64,000 bases of DNA from Catellatospora tritici. GTDB taxonomy: Bacteria > Actinomycetota > Actinomycetes > Mycobacteriales > Micromonosporaceae. Positions 32,866 to 40,671 of this stretch are shown here, piece after piece. A program made the translations under genes and the position numbers. The stretch's first letter is position 1. Each line of letters begins with the position of its first letter. The notes below the pieces were generated by a model that ran no database searches, was not told the DNA's origin, and saw only the letters and a list, made by a program, of their open reading frames with translations. The stretch spans positions 1 through 64,000 of the forward strand of contig NZ_JAHRCY010000013.1 in the NCBI RefSeq assembly GCF_019083965.1, written 5' to 3'.

Positions 32866-33506
32866 ATGACATCGAAGAAGCCTTCGCCCTGATCCGCCTC
32901 GAGGCCGAGCAGCGAGAGCTCCCCATGGCCGACCAGGTCCGCCGGTACGGCGACCGACGCGCCCGCCGCCGAGCGGCGGTAGCCACCCTGGCCGCTGTCG
33001 TCGTCGGTGTAGTCGCGACGATCAGCGTGTTGCCCCTGATCACGTCTCCGAAGACCCTGCCGCCTACCCGTGCGACCGATGCGTCGCCTGCCCTCAGCGG
33101 CGGCGAGATGAGCAAGCTGATTGACCAGGCGCGCGAGGATGTGGGAATCGGCTCGGCAGTCAACGCGAAGCAGTTCGCCGTGAGCTCCGGACCGCTGGAC
33201 ACGACCGTCCAGAACGTGGCCGAGGCCGTTCCCGAGAATTCGTACACGCTGGCCGTGACCTGCAGAGGTGCTGGCAAGGTGACGGTCACCTGGTCATTCG
33301 GAGGCAGGGCGAGCGGCGACCACATCGAGGTGGGAGCTGACGGCTACCTGTCTCAAACAGGTCACCTGACTTGTGCGCCAGCGTCGGTGAAGAACTTGCC
33401 CGCCTTGATGAAAGATCACCGTAGCGGGACATTGACTGTCCGCATCGAGCCCGACAGTGAAGCGCTCAACCACGCCGCATACGCCTATGTGATCACCACA
33501 GATTGA
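32862..33506 (+). CDS. Membrane protein coupled to the ECF sigma factor (anti-sigma-like)
   Basis: 214 aa. A short charged cytoplasmic N-terminus (NDIEEAFALIRLEAEQREL), a basic stretch RRARRRAA, one transmembrane helix (about residues 37-60), then an extracytoplasmic domain. The topology matches membrane anti-sigma factors, but there is no zinc-binding HxxxCxxC motif. GTG at 32862 overlaps the sigma-factor TGA by 4 bp. I infer control of the sigma factor or sensing; sequence alone does not prove it. Confidence 0.75.
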   Translation: MNDIEEAFALIRLEAEQRELPMADQVRRYGDRRARRRAAVATLAAVVVGVVATISVLPLITSPKTLPPTRATDASPALSGGEMSKLIDQAREDVGIGSAVNAKQFAVSSGPLDTTVQNVAEAVPENSYTLAVTCRGAGKVTVTWSFGGRASGDHIEVGADGYLSQTGHLTCAPASVKNLPALMKDHRSGTLTVRIEPDSEALNHAAYAYVITTD

Positions 33507-33509
33507 CTC

Positions 33510-33962
33510 GTGGCGGCCACGGGCCCGAGGTGGGTGGCCAGGTCGGTGAGGATCTGGACGTAGTCGTCGTGCTCGAAGGTGAACGGCAGCGCGAACGCGA
33601 CCTCATCGACCTAGCGGAACGCGGCGTGCGCGTACAGCCGCTCGGCGATTTCGGCCGATTCGCGGCGTACTCCGCGCACTTGGCGCGCTGTTCGGGGCTG
33701 GCCGAGTCGGCGGGGTGACGACCAGCCCCTGCGACACCGGGGCCGCCTGCCCGTAGGGATGGGCTGCCCGGAACGCCCGGACGTGGGAGCGGATCTGCTC
33801 GAAGTCCTCCGACTCCACCGTCTTCACCACGCTGCTGGTCAGCAGGTTCATGCCGTGCTCGCCCGCCCACTGGCACGAGCGCAGGCTGCCGCCGCCGTAC
33901 CACATGCGGTCGGCCAGCCCGGGGGAGTGCGGCTGGACCCGGTCGGAGAACACCTCGATCGC
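33510..33962 (-). pseudogene. Truncated, frameshifted copy of LLM flavin oxidoreductase
   Basis: About 450 bp closely match part of the intact gene at 38343-39401 (for example HSPGLADRMWYGGGSLRSC and AGEHGMNLLTSSVVK are shared). The N-terminal half is missing. A stretch of about 75 bp present in the intact gene (around 38515-38590) is deleted. The remainder changes frame and contains stops (GACCTAGCGG near 33605-33614). It cannot make a functional luciferase-like enzyme. It is in the same orientation as the intact copy 4.4 kb away, so the pair are direct repeats flanking the accessory block. Confidence 0.88.
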
Positions 33963-34081
33963 GGCCTCGCGCCGCGTGATCAAGTCAACGCGGCCTGAGC
34001 GGCCAGGTGATCTGTTGTTCCGAGCGCCGCTTCGCCGCCTCGCTCGCTGCCGTCGGGAGCACTTCGCCGTACGCTCGCGAC

Positions 34082-34405
34082 ATGACCGGCCTTATTCAGG
34101 TGTCCACTGCCACCGAGCACCGCGAAGCCGCCGTCACCCTCGCGGGTAACGCCGTCCGCCTCCGCCTCGCCGCCTCCGCCCAGGTCAGCGGTCCGGTGAC
34201 TTCCGTGTTCTGGCACCTTGGCGAGTACGGTACGGGCGAGGAGTGGCAGGCGACGCTCATCACCACAGAGGATCGGTACGCCGAGCTCGAGGCGTTCCTG
34301 CTCGCAAACCACCCATGGCAGAACCCACAGGTCACGGCCGTCCCGGTTACCGCCGGGGCGAGCGCATGCGTCACCTGGGCTCGCAATGCGGTCACTGCGG
34401 ACTGA
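34082..34405 (+). CDS. CutA-like divalent-cation tolerance protein
   Basis: 107 aa, the usual length. Residues about 54-90 (EEWQATLITTEDRYAELEAF; LLANHPWQNPQVTAVPV) match CutA, where the equivalent of HPYxxPEI gives HPWQNPQV, ending with TWA near the C-terminus. CutA forms trimers with a ferredoxin-like fold and has been linked to copper tolerance, though its general role is unclear. ATG at 34082 begins at the first strand. Its 3' end overlaps the convergent regulator gene by 14 bp. Confidence 0.75.
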   Translation: MTGLIQVSTATEHREAAVTLAGNAVRLRLAASAQVSGPVTSVFWHLGEYGTGEEWQATLITTEDRYAELEAFLLANHPWQNPQVTAVPVTAGASACVTWARNAVTAD

Positions 34406-35405
34406 CCGCGAGCCTGTCACGTAGCTCGCGCATGGCGGGCGTCCCCTCGAACGGGGCGGAGAGCGCGAGCGTCGCCGCCATCCGCGCCTTCGGCCTGGTA
34501 GAGGACACGCCAACCGTCAGCCTGTGCGCGCGAGTGATCGTGGCAGCCGCCAGCTCTATCTCACGCCCGTGCAGGTACGCCTCAGCCAGCGCGAGCAGAT
34601 ACAGCGCCTTGTCGCGCGCGTACGCCTCCGGGAAGTCAGCCAGTGCGCTCGTCAACGGGGGCACCGCTCGCAGGGGTCGGCCAAGAGCCGACCAGCACCG
34701 GCCGGTCATGATGGCGATCTCCTGCGCATCCACCCACGTCGCCCAGTCCGGATCGGCGGGGGCGCCTGCGTCGTCGAGAGCGCCTGCGGCGGAGCTGAGC
34801 GCCTCTTCGGCCTCCGCGACCAGCCCGGCGACGGCAAAGGACCACGCAGCTCGGTCGAAGACCAGCGCGCGAACCCGCGCCGGTACGCGGGCAGTCAATG
34901 CCTGGCACGATGCGCGGGCAAGCTCGACGTCTACCTGGCCGGTGAAGGCGCGCTGGTACGCATCGAGCGCGAGCGCGTTCGCGACCAGCGCCTGATCTCC
35001 TGCCTCGACCGCCGCCTGCCGACTCGTCTGATAGAGCCGCAGCGAGCGATCGGTCCAGCCGGCGTCGAACGCCGCCCAGCCTGCCAACTGGGCCTGCTCA
35101 GCCAGCACGGCGAGCAGTGTTCGGCGGGTGTCAGTTGTGTACGTGGCACCGCTGAGCACAGCCTCTGTCGCTTCGACCTCGGCGAGGTAGAGGCCAAACG
35201 TGTCGGCGCCGCCGAGCGAGTCGTCCAGGCGGCGGAGCTGAGCCATGCGGTCGAGCGCTATGCCGACGTCCACGGTCCCGACTCTGCCACCGGAAGCGCC
35301 CGCCAAGGCTGCGCCACCTGCTGCGACCACCGTCAGCAGCTCCCGCCGATTCACGTCGACGACGGTACGCCGTCTGCCTCGGGTCGCGGCCAACGCGATC
35401 AGCAC
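34392..35405 (-). CDS. TPR-type part of an XRE-family regulator (HTH frameshifted off)
   Basis: 337 aa as read from a GTG at 35405. The body is a run of TPR-like helical repeats (LLAVLAEQAQLAGWAAFDAG; KALYLLALAEAYLHGREI) typical of actinomycete XRE-TPR regulators. The expected N-terminal HTH is not in this frame from a start codon. It is encoded just upstream but interrupted (see 35406-35586). If the break is real, the product is a DNA-binding-deficient remnant; if it is a sequencing error, the gene is complete at about 397 aa. Convergent with CutA, divergent from three small genes it may regulate. Confidence 0.75.
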   Translation of the reverse strand: MLIALAATRGRRRTVVDVNRRELLTVVAAGGAALAGASGGRVGTVDVGIALDRMAQLRRLDDSLGGADTFGLYLAEVEATEAVLSGATYTTDTRRTLLAVLAEQAQLAGWAAFDAGWTDRSLRLYQTSRQAAVEAGDQALVANALALDAYQRAFTGQVDVELARASCQALTARVPARVRALVFDRAAWSFAVAGLVAEAEEALSSAAGALDDAGAPADPDWATWVDAQEIAIMTGRCWSALGRPLRAVPPLTSALADFPEAYARDKALYLLALAEAYLHGREIELAAATITRAHRLTVGVSSTRPKARMAATLALSAPFEGTPAMRELRDRLAVSPQ

Positions 35406-35586
35406 CCCGTTGGCGCCGAGCGCGTTGTCGAGCGCGCGGGCCAGCTCCGGAGACGGCTCTCGGAATCCGCTCTCGGCGTGACCGACAGCCGCTTTACTCC
35501 AGTTGATCCGCTTCGAGAGTGCGTAGAGACTCAGCCCCGCCGTTCTCGCGAAGGGCCTTCAAGGTCTCGCCGAAACCGCTTGCCAC
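35406..35586 (-). other. Frameshifted HTH region of the XRE-TPR regulator
   Basis: On the minus strand, a GTG at 35586 with GGGAAGCGG upstream reads VASGFGETLKALREN and then meets a stop. One base over, the frame reads AGLSLYALSKRINWSKAAVG HAESGFREPSPELARALDNA and runs straight into the TPR gene. Together these spell a typical XRE helix-turn-helix. Removing one A from the GAGAAC around 35543-35548 would restore LRETAGLSLY. This is a recent one-base insertion or a base-calling error. Confidence 0.75.
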
Positions 35587-35742
35587 GTTCCGCTTCCCGT
35601 AGACGACCGTAGACGGCTCGCACCTTCTCCACGCGACATGCGACCGCGAGGCTACTCATAGCGCGGGGCGGTCGTAGATCCGAGATCCGGCCGCCTCGCC
35701 GCCCTAATCAGACGGTACGCCGCACCAGGGGAGGGATCAACG

Positions 35743-35925
35743 ATGGTCGCTAGCGTGGCGGAGCCGGCCCCGATCACCGCGAAAGCTGAGATCGTGACGG
35801 CAACCGACACCAGCCGCGACGGGCTTTGCGCAGGCTGCCTCGACGACTACGGCATCGCCACCTGGGCACCATGCACTGTCTTCCGGCGGGCTGATTGCGT
35901 GCTCGCAGCGGAGGCGGGCCAGTGA
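35743..35925 (+). CDS. Small hypothetical protein 1 of overlapping trio
   Basis: 60 aa, no family recognised. Contains a CAGC motif (GLCAGCLDDYGIATWAPCTV) with two further cysteines, which could bind a metal. ATG at 35743 follows GGGGAGGG. Its stop overlaps the next start (GTGA). It is divergent from the XRE-TPR regulator, a frequent arrangement for small regulated cassettes in actinomycetes. Confidence 0.6.
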   Translation: MVASVAEPAPITAKAEIVTATDTSRDGLCAGCLDDYGIATWAPCTVFRRADCVLAAEAGQ

Positions 35926-36113
35926 CCGACTCCGAGACGCGCCCTGCGTGGGCCGACGAACCGACCGCGGAATGGACCCTCGCCGAACGCCTGCGGTACG
36001 ACATCGCCGAGTTCAACGACGCTCAGGGCTTCCGCTCGACCGCTGAGCCCGCTTGGCTCACGGTTCCGACGGGCGTGTATCGGGCCATTGCGGCTGGGCT
36101 GCGTGACTCGTGA
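35922..36113 (+). CDS. Small hypothetical protein 2 of overlapping trio
   Basis: 63 aa, no family recognised. Acidic, with a possible helix (EWTLAERLRYDIAEFNDAQ) and a C-terminal VYRAIAAGLRDS. GTG at 35922 is fixed by the 4-bp overlap with the previous TGA. Its own stop overlaps the third gene's GTG, so all three are translationally coupled. Confidence 0.6.
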   Translation: MTDSETRPAWADEPTAEWTLAERLRYDIAEFNDAQGFRSTAEPAWLTVPTGVYRAIAAGLRDS

Positions 36114-36313
36114 GCACCAGCCCGACATTCTGGGTCGTCGCTGACGGCTCAGGCGTTCGTGTGGGCGACGTCGTCGCCGTTGAGGCTGGTGAGGGGCCAA
36201 TTGTTGAGGTAGGTCAGGTAGGTTGGCCGGTCGTCGAGGTGCACAACAGCCGACGCGAAACCCACCCCCTGTGCATCATCACCCGCGTTCGGTACGGCAC
36301 GCGCAACACGTAG
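36110..36313 (+). CDS. Small hypothetical protein 3 of overlapping trio
   Basis: 67 aa, no family recognised. Predicted mostly beta (TFWVVADGSGVRVGDVVAVE; GPIVEVGQVGWPVVEVHNSR), perhaps a small barrel. GTG at 36110 overlaps the preceding TGA by 4 bp. Last gene of the unit; a 390-bp gap follows before the TIR-WD40 gene on the same strand. Confidence 0.55.
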   Translation: MSTSPTFWVVADGSGVRVGDVVAVEAGEGPIVEVGQVGWPVVEVHNSRRETHPLCIITRVRYGTRNT

Positions 36314-36703
36314 CTCATCCATGCCACAAACGGCATGCGACCCGATCTCGATGATGTCGACGGCTCAAGATCCCGCTGGCCGTCAGCGTAGGCGCAGGTT
36401 GACGATCCCTCAGCGAACCCCTCCGGCCACCCCGGCCAGCAGTTCACCCGCAGGCTGTTGCTGTCGACCCGGCGCCCGGTGGCCTGGCCCAACCGCCGTC
36501 CGGCGGAGACCACCTTGAAGTTCGCCACCAACTGCCCTCGCTGATGCGTACGCCGCCACTCCGGCGCCGTGAGTGCGTCCCCGACGATTGTGGGGCTTCG
36601 TAAAGCGCACCCAAGTTTTGGCTGGTCAGACAGATATCGTTGGCAGTAGCGGCGGTTCGACACATCGCCCGTCAAGTCGTTTGTGATGGGCAGTAGCGTA
36701 TTG
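36314..36703. other. Gap before the TIR-WD40 gene, no gene recognised
   Basis: 390 bp of lower and uneven GC content. Open frames exist on both strands, but none has a ribosome site, family resemblance or consistent codon bias. It may be decayed coding sequence. It must also contain the TIR-WD40 promoter, which I cannot pinpoint. Confidence 0.5.
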
Positions 36704-38275
36704 ATGGTGTCCGGTCATGTGTTCATCAGCTATAGCCATGCCACCGACGGGCCGTATGTTGAGCGGCTTGCCGTATACCTGGAGGCGGCGGGTCTGGCGG
36801 TCTGGTTCGACCGCGAGATCATCACTGGTGACCGGTGGAGCAGGGCCATTGAGGAGCGGATCGACACGTGTGCGGCGTTCATCGTGGTGATGAGCGACGC
36901 AGCGCGGCAATCAGCATGGGTGGACCGGGAGATTGATCAGGCACAGGAGATGGGCAAGCCCATCTTTCCGCTACTGCTGGACGGCCGACGCTTCTTCCGA
37001 CTCGCCGATATTCAACATGAGCCCGTACACGGCGGAAAGATGCCCTCACTAAGATATGTGAGCAGGTTGCGTAGGTTATCGGCTCCCGCCGAGCCGCCAA
37101 CGCGCCGGGTGGTGGAGCATGCCGCTCCCGCCGAGCCGCCAACGCGCCGGGTGGTGGAGCATGCCGCTCCCGCCGAGCCGCCAACGCGCCGGGTGGTGGA
37201 GCATGCCGCTCCCGCCGAGCCGCCAACGCGCCGGGTGGTGGAGCATGCCGCTCCCGCCGAGCCGCCAACGCGCCGGGTGGTGGAGCATGCCGCTCCCGCC
37301 GAGCCGCCAACCCATCGGGTGCTGGAGCACCTCACTCCCATCGACGAAACCTACGGTTACGCTTCCATGTCCGCGCTGGCGTTCGGCCCGGGCGGGCGTA
37401 CCCTTGCCGGCGGCTGTGTCGATAGTGTTGTTGACGTGTGGGATCTGGCCGAGCAGCGCCCGCTCAGCAGGGCCGCCATCCTCACCGGCCACCGGAAGTG
37501 GGTGTCGGCGGTGGCGTTCAGCCCAGATGGGCGCATCTTGGCTACCGGCAGCGGTGATATGACGGTGCGGCTGTGGAACGTGGCCGACCCGCCGCCCCGG
37601 GTTTCCGCCGCCACCCTCACCGGACACGGGGGCTCTGTGGTGTCAGTGGCGTTCAGCCCAGATGGGCGCATCCTGGCTACCGGCAGCAGCGACATGACGG
37701 TGCGGCTGTGGAACGTGGCCGACCCGCTGCACCCGGTTGCCGCCGCCACCCTCACCGGCTACGCCGCTTCTGTACGGTCGATGGCGTTCAGCCCAGATGG
37801 GCGCATCCTGGCTACTGGCAGCAGCGACATGACGGTGCGGCTGTGGAACGTGGCCGACCCGCTGCACCCGGTTGCCGCCACTACCCTCACCGGACACGGG
37901 GGCTCTGTGCTGTCGGTGGCGTTCAGCCCAGACGGGCGCATCCTTGCCACGGGCAGCCGAGACATGACGGTACGGCTGTGGAACGTGGCCGACCCGCTGC
38001 ACCCGGTTGCCGCCACTACCCTCACCGGACATGAGGGCTCTGTGCTGTCGGTGGCGTTCAGCCCAGATGGGCGCGTCCTTGCCACGGGCAGCCAAAACAT
38101 GACAGTGCTGCTATGGAACGTCAACCCGCTGCTAAAGAGCCTCACTGCCACTCTCACCAGCCGCATCTACCGCACCGAGGAGGTGATGTCGCTGGCGTTC
38201 AGCCCCGACGCGCACACCCTGGTAATCGGTATTAGCGAAGACAAGTCTGTGAGGCTGTGGAAGATAGAGACGTGA
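36704..38275 (+). CDS. TIR-domain / WD40 beta-propeller fusion, probable immune-type effector
   Basis: 523 aa. Residues 4-125 are a bacterial TIR domain (HVFISYSHATDGPYVERLAV; WFDREIITGDRW). Glu76 in AWVDREI sits where NAD-cleaving TIRs such as SARM1 keep the catalytic Glu. Residues 126-209 are six tandem 14-residue linker repeats (APAEPPTRRVVEHA). Residues about 211-523 are seven WD40 blades (VAFSPDGRILATGSxDMTVR, then LWNV), enough for one closed propeller. Inferred model: the propeller senses, the TIR hydrolyses NAD+ or makes a signal. ATG 36704 is chosen because the TIR fold begins there; ATG 36686 and GTG 36683 are alternatives, none with a ribosome site. Codon bias is weaker than in neighbours, suggesting acquisition. 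Confidence 0.9.
   Translation: MVSGHVFISYSHATDGPYVERLAVYLEAAGLAVWFDREIITGDRWSRAIEERIDTCAAFIVVMSDAARQSAWVDREIDQAQEMGKPIFPLLLDGRRFFRLADIQHEPVHGGKMPSLRYVSRLRRLSAPAEPPTRRVVEHAAPAEPPTRRVVEHAAPAEPPTRRVVEHAAPAEPPTRRVVEHAAPAEPPTRRVVEHAAPAEPPTHRVLEHLTPIDETYGYASMSALAFGPGGRTLAGGCVDSVVDVWDLAEQRPLSRAAILTGHRKWVSAVAFSPDGRILATGSGDMTVRLWNVADPPPRVSAATLTGHGGSVVSVAFSPDGRILATGSSDMTVRLWNVADPLHPVAAATLTGYAASVRSMAFSPDGRILATGSSDMTVRLWNVADPLHPVAATTLTGHGGSVLSVAFSPDGRILATGSRDMTVRLWNVADPLHPVAATTLTGHEGSVLSVAFSPDGRVLATGSQNMTVLLWNVNPLLKSLTATLTSRIYRTEEVMSLAFSPDAHTLVIGISEDKSVRLWKIET
37082..37333 (+). repeat. 42-bp tandem repeat in the TIR-WD40 linker, six units
   Basis: Units start at 37082, 37124, 37166, 37208, 37250 and 37292. 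The first five appear identical at the DNA level and the sixth has diverged (THRVLEHL). The unit encodes 14 residues, so copy-number change keeps frame. Exact identity means recent expansion, and slippage could tune linker length. Confidence 0.9.
37517..38191 (+). repeat. 135-bp near-identical WD40 blade repeats, five units
   Basis: TTCAGCCCAGA-type cores recur at 37517, 37652, 37787, 37922 and 38057, exactly 135 bp apart; a sixth, diverged blade begins at 38198. Adjacent units differ at only a few positions. Ancient WD40 blades normally share little DNA identity, so these units have been homogenised or amplified recently. Confidence 0.9.
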
Positions 38276-38342
38276 TAGCCCATCGTGAAGCAGGTATCGA
38301 AACCGCCTTCCAAGCACCGAATGGATGCCGCAGCGTGCGGCC

Positions 38343-39401
38343 TCAGGCATCGCTTGTGGTCGGGTGCCAGCCGAGTGCCGGGCCGAGGCGGGTGGCCAGG
38401 TCAGTGAGGATCTGGACGTAGTCGTCGTGCTCGAAGGTGAACGGTAGCGCGAACGCCACCTCGTCGACCTCGCGGAACCCGGCGTGCGCGTACAGCCGCT
38501 CGGCGATCTCCACCGACGTCCCGACCAGGTCCGGCGCGAACATCAGCCGAGCCGGCCCCTGCGGGGTCGCCGTACGCGGCAGCCGCTTCGCGGCGTACTC
38601 CGCGTACTTGGCGTGCTGTTCGGGGCTCGCCGAGTCGGTGGGGATGACGACCAACCCTTGCGAGACGCGCGCCGACCGGCCCGAAGGATGGGCCGCCCGG
38701 AACGCCCGGATGTGGGACAGCTGGATCTGCTCGAAGTCCTCCGACTCCTCCGCCTTCACCACGCTGCTGGTCAGCAGGTTCATGCCGTGCTCGCCCGCCC
38801 ACTGGCACGAGCGCAGGCTGCCGCCGCCGTACCACATGCGGTCGGCCAGCCCGGGGGAGTGTGGCTGGACCCGGTCGGAGAACACCTCGATGCCCTCGAC
38901 ACCCTTGAAGTCGGAGGCGGGCTCGCCGCGTACCAGGTGGAGCAGCCGCCGGACCCGCTCGTAGCCGAAGTCCTCGGCGTCGGCGGTGTCCGGGTAAAGC
39001 GCCTGCTTGACCCGGTCGAAGTGGGTCGGCGGGCCGACGCTGACGCCGGGGTTGAGGCGACCGCCGGACAGGATGTCGACCGTGGCCAGGTCCTCGGCCA
39101 GGCGCAGCGGATTCTCCCAGCCCAGCGGGGTGACCGCGGTGCCGAGCTCGATGCGGCTGGTGCGCTGCGTCGCGGCGGCGAGCACCGCCACCGGCGACGA
39201 GATGCCGAACTGCAGGTGCCGGTGGCGCAGCCAGGCGCTGTCGAAGCCCAGGCGCTCGCCCAGTTGAATGATCTCCAACGTGGACTCGTGGCCGCGTCGC
39301 GGATCGGCCTCGTCGAACAGCCCGATGGTGAGGAAGCCGAGCTTGCGCAGCGGCTGCGAGGGGAGCGGCACGGGCGGACCTCCGTCGTGAGTCGCCTCCA
39401 T
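38343..39401 (-). CDS. LLM-class flavin-dependent oxidoreductase
   Basis: 352 aa. Luciferase-like monooxygenase fold: KLGFLTIGLFDEADPRRGHE at the N-terminus, FDSAWLRHRHLQFG, and AEDLATVDILSGGRLNPGVSVG, the usual LLM signature for FMN/F420-dependent enzymes. Substrate unknown. ATG at 39401. The 38390-38885 portion is duplicated as the broken copy at 33510-33962, which indicates a local duplication. Confidence 0.92.
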   Translation of the reverse strand: MEATHDGGPPVPLPSQPLRKLGFLTIGLFDEADPRRGHESTLEIIQLGERLGFDSAWLRHRHLQFGISSPVAVLAAATQRTSRIELGTAVTPLGWENPLRLAEDLATVDILSGGRLNPGVSVGPPTHFDRVKQALYPDTADAEDFGYERVRRLLHLVRGEPASDFKGVEGIEVFSDRVQPHSPGLADRMWYGGGSLRSCQWAGEHGMNLLTSSVVKAEESEDFEQIQLSHIRAFRAAHPSGRSARVSQGLVVIPTDSASPEQHAKYAEYAAKRLPRTATPQGPARLMFAPDLVGTSVEIAERLYAHAGFREVDEVAFALPFTFEHDDYVQILTDLATRLGPALGWHPTTSDA

Positions 39402-39450
39402 GATCCCACGGCCGGGCCGCGCGCCCCGACCGCGCGGCCCGGCTGTGGGA

Positions 39451-40671
39451 TCAGCCGATGGTCACCACCTTCGCCCACTCCGGTGGCGCGTCGGGCACGT
39501 ACTCGTTCTCCTTGTCCTCGTCCCACCTGGGCGCGTCCGGGCGGGCGAACAGCCCGACCACGGTCCGGCACGGCGGTTTGGTCTCCGGCCAGGGCGTCTG
39601 CCCGTCGGTGAGCACCACCACGACGTCGGGGCGCGGGTTGGCCCGCAACGCCTTGGCGAAGCCTTCCCGCAGGTCGGTGCCGCCGCCGCCGACCAGCGGG
39701 ATGCCCTCGGCGCGGCACAGCGGGTGCGCCACTCCTGCGGCCGCGTCGCAGGACATGACGCTGACCAGGTCGCGGCGGCCGCCCACGCCGCGGGCGATGG
39801 CGGCGACCTCCAGCAGCGCGCTGCCGAGCTCGGTGTCGCTCACCGAGCCGGAGGTGTCGATGATGACGCTCACCCGGGGCGGGGTGCGGCGCAGGCTCGG
39901 CAGGACCACGCCGGGCAGGCTGGCCGCCCGCCGCGACGGCCGGCCCCAGACGTAGTCGTCGCCCGAACCGGAGGTCGAGGCCGCCGCGCGTACGGCCGCG
40001 CCCAGCAGGTCCCGCCACGGCTGCGGCGGATGGAATGCCTGCTTGGCCCAGCGCTGCCAACCCTGCGGCACGTCACCGCGCCCGCTCATGCCCTGCGCCA
40101 CCCGGAACCGGACCGCGTCGCGTTCCTGCTCGGTCAGCCCGCACGCGCCGCCGGGGCCGAGGTCCCACTCGCGGTCCAGGCCGTCGGCCCCGCTGCCGCA
40201 GTCCAACCAGACCAGACCCTGGGTGTACGGCCCGAGCCGGAACTGCCCCAGGTACTCCTCCATCAGCAGGTCGGACGGCAACTTCAGCAGTCCGGGCTGG
40301 ACTGCGTCGGTGGGCCAGGGCAGCCCGTCGCCGTACACGTCATCGTTGATCTCGCAGTCGGCGGCGATGTTCATCCGCAGGCGCTCGCCCGGACCCGACA
40401 GGTTGTGCCGCGCCGCGTACCGGTCGCCGCGCCCGTGGTGGTCGCGCAGCAGGTGGGACACCTCGTGCACCCATACCCCGGCCAGCTCCTCCAGCGGGGT
40501 CGCGGCCACGAACGCGGGCGAGACGTAGCAGCGCCAGTGCCGGTCCACCGCCATCGTCGGCACCCGGCGGGACTCCACCGGCTGCAGCGCGAACAGGGCG
40601 GTGGCCAGGTACGGCCGCACCTTCGCCGCGTACAGCCGGGCCGCGTACAGCTTCTCGGTGTCCATCGTCAT
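39451..40671 (-). CDS. VWA-like DUF2201 putative metallopeptidase
   Basis: 406 aa. The N-terminal domain carries a zinc-protease-like HEVSH (His69, Glu70, His73) followed by a long helical region. The C-terminal domain is VWA-like with VIIDTSGSVSD (MIDAS-type DxSGS), a GGGTDLREGF segment and VVVLTDGQT. This is the DUF2201 architecture found with MoxR ATPases. ATG at 40671 overlaps the MoxR stop by 4 bp. Partner in a three-gene unit; likely a substrate adaptor or protease remodelled by the ATPase (inference from MoxR-VWA systems such as RavA-ViaA). Confidence 0.85.
   Translation of the reverse strand: MTMDTEKLYAARLYAAKVRPYLATALFALQPVESRRVPTMAVDRHWRCYVSPAFVAATPLEELAGVWVHEVSHLLRDHHGRGDRYAARHNLSGPGERLRMNIAADCEINDDVYGDGLPWPTDAVQPGLLKLPSDLLMEEYLGQFRLGPYTQGLVWLDCGSGADGLDREWDLGPGGACGLTEQERDAVRFRVAQGMSGRGDVPQGWQRWAKQAFHPPQPWRDLLGAAVRAAASTSGSGDDYVWGRPSRRAASLPGVVLPSLRRTPPRVSVIIDTSGSVSDTELGSALLEVAAIARGVGGRRDLVSVMSCDAAAGVAHPLCRAEGIPLVGGGGTDLREGFAKALRANPRPDVVVVLTDGQTPWPETKPPCRTVVGLFARPDAPRWDEDKENEYVPDAPPEWAKVVTIG

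Noticed and set aside
36214..36675. Minus-strand 153-codon frame before the TIR-WD40 gene
   Set aside because: No ribosome site, no family resemblance, and overlap with the third small gene; possibly decayed sequence, not a supportable CDS.
37082..37333. CRISPR-like array
   Set aside because: The 42-bp units are contiguous with no spacers and are translated in frame as part of the TIR-WD40 protein.
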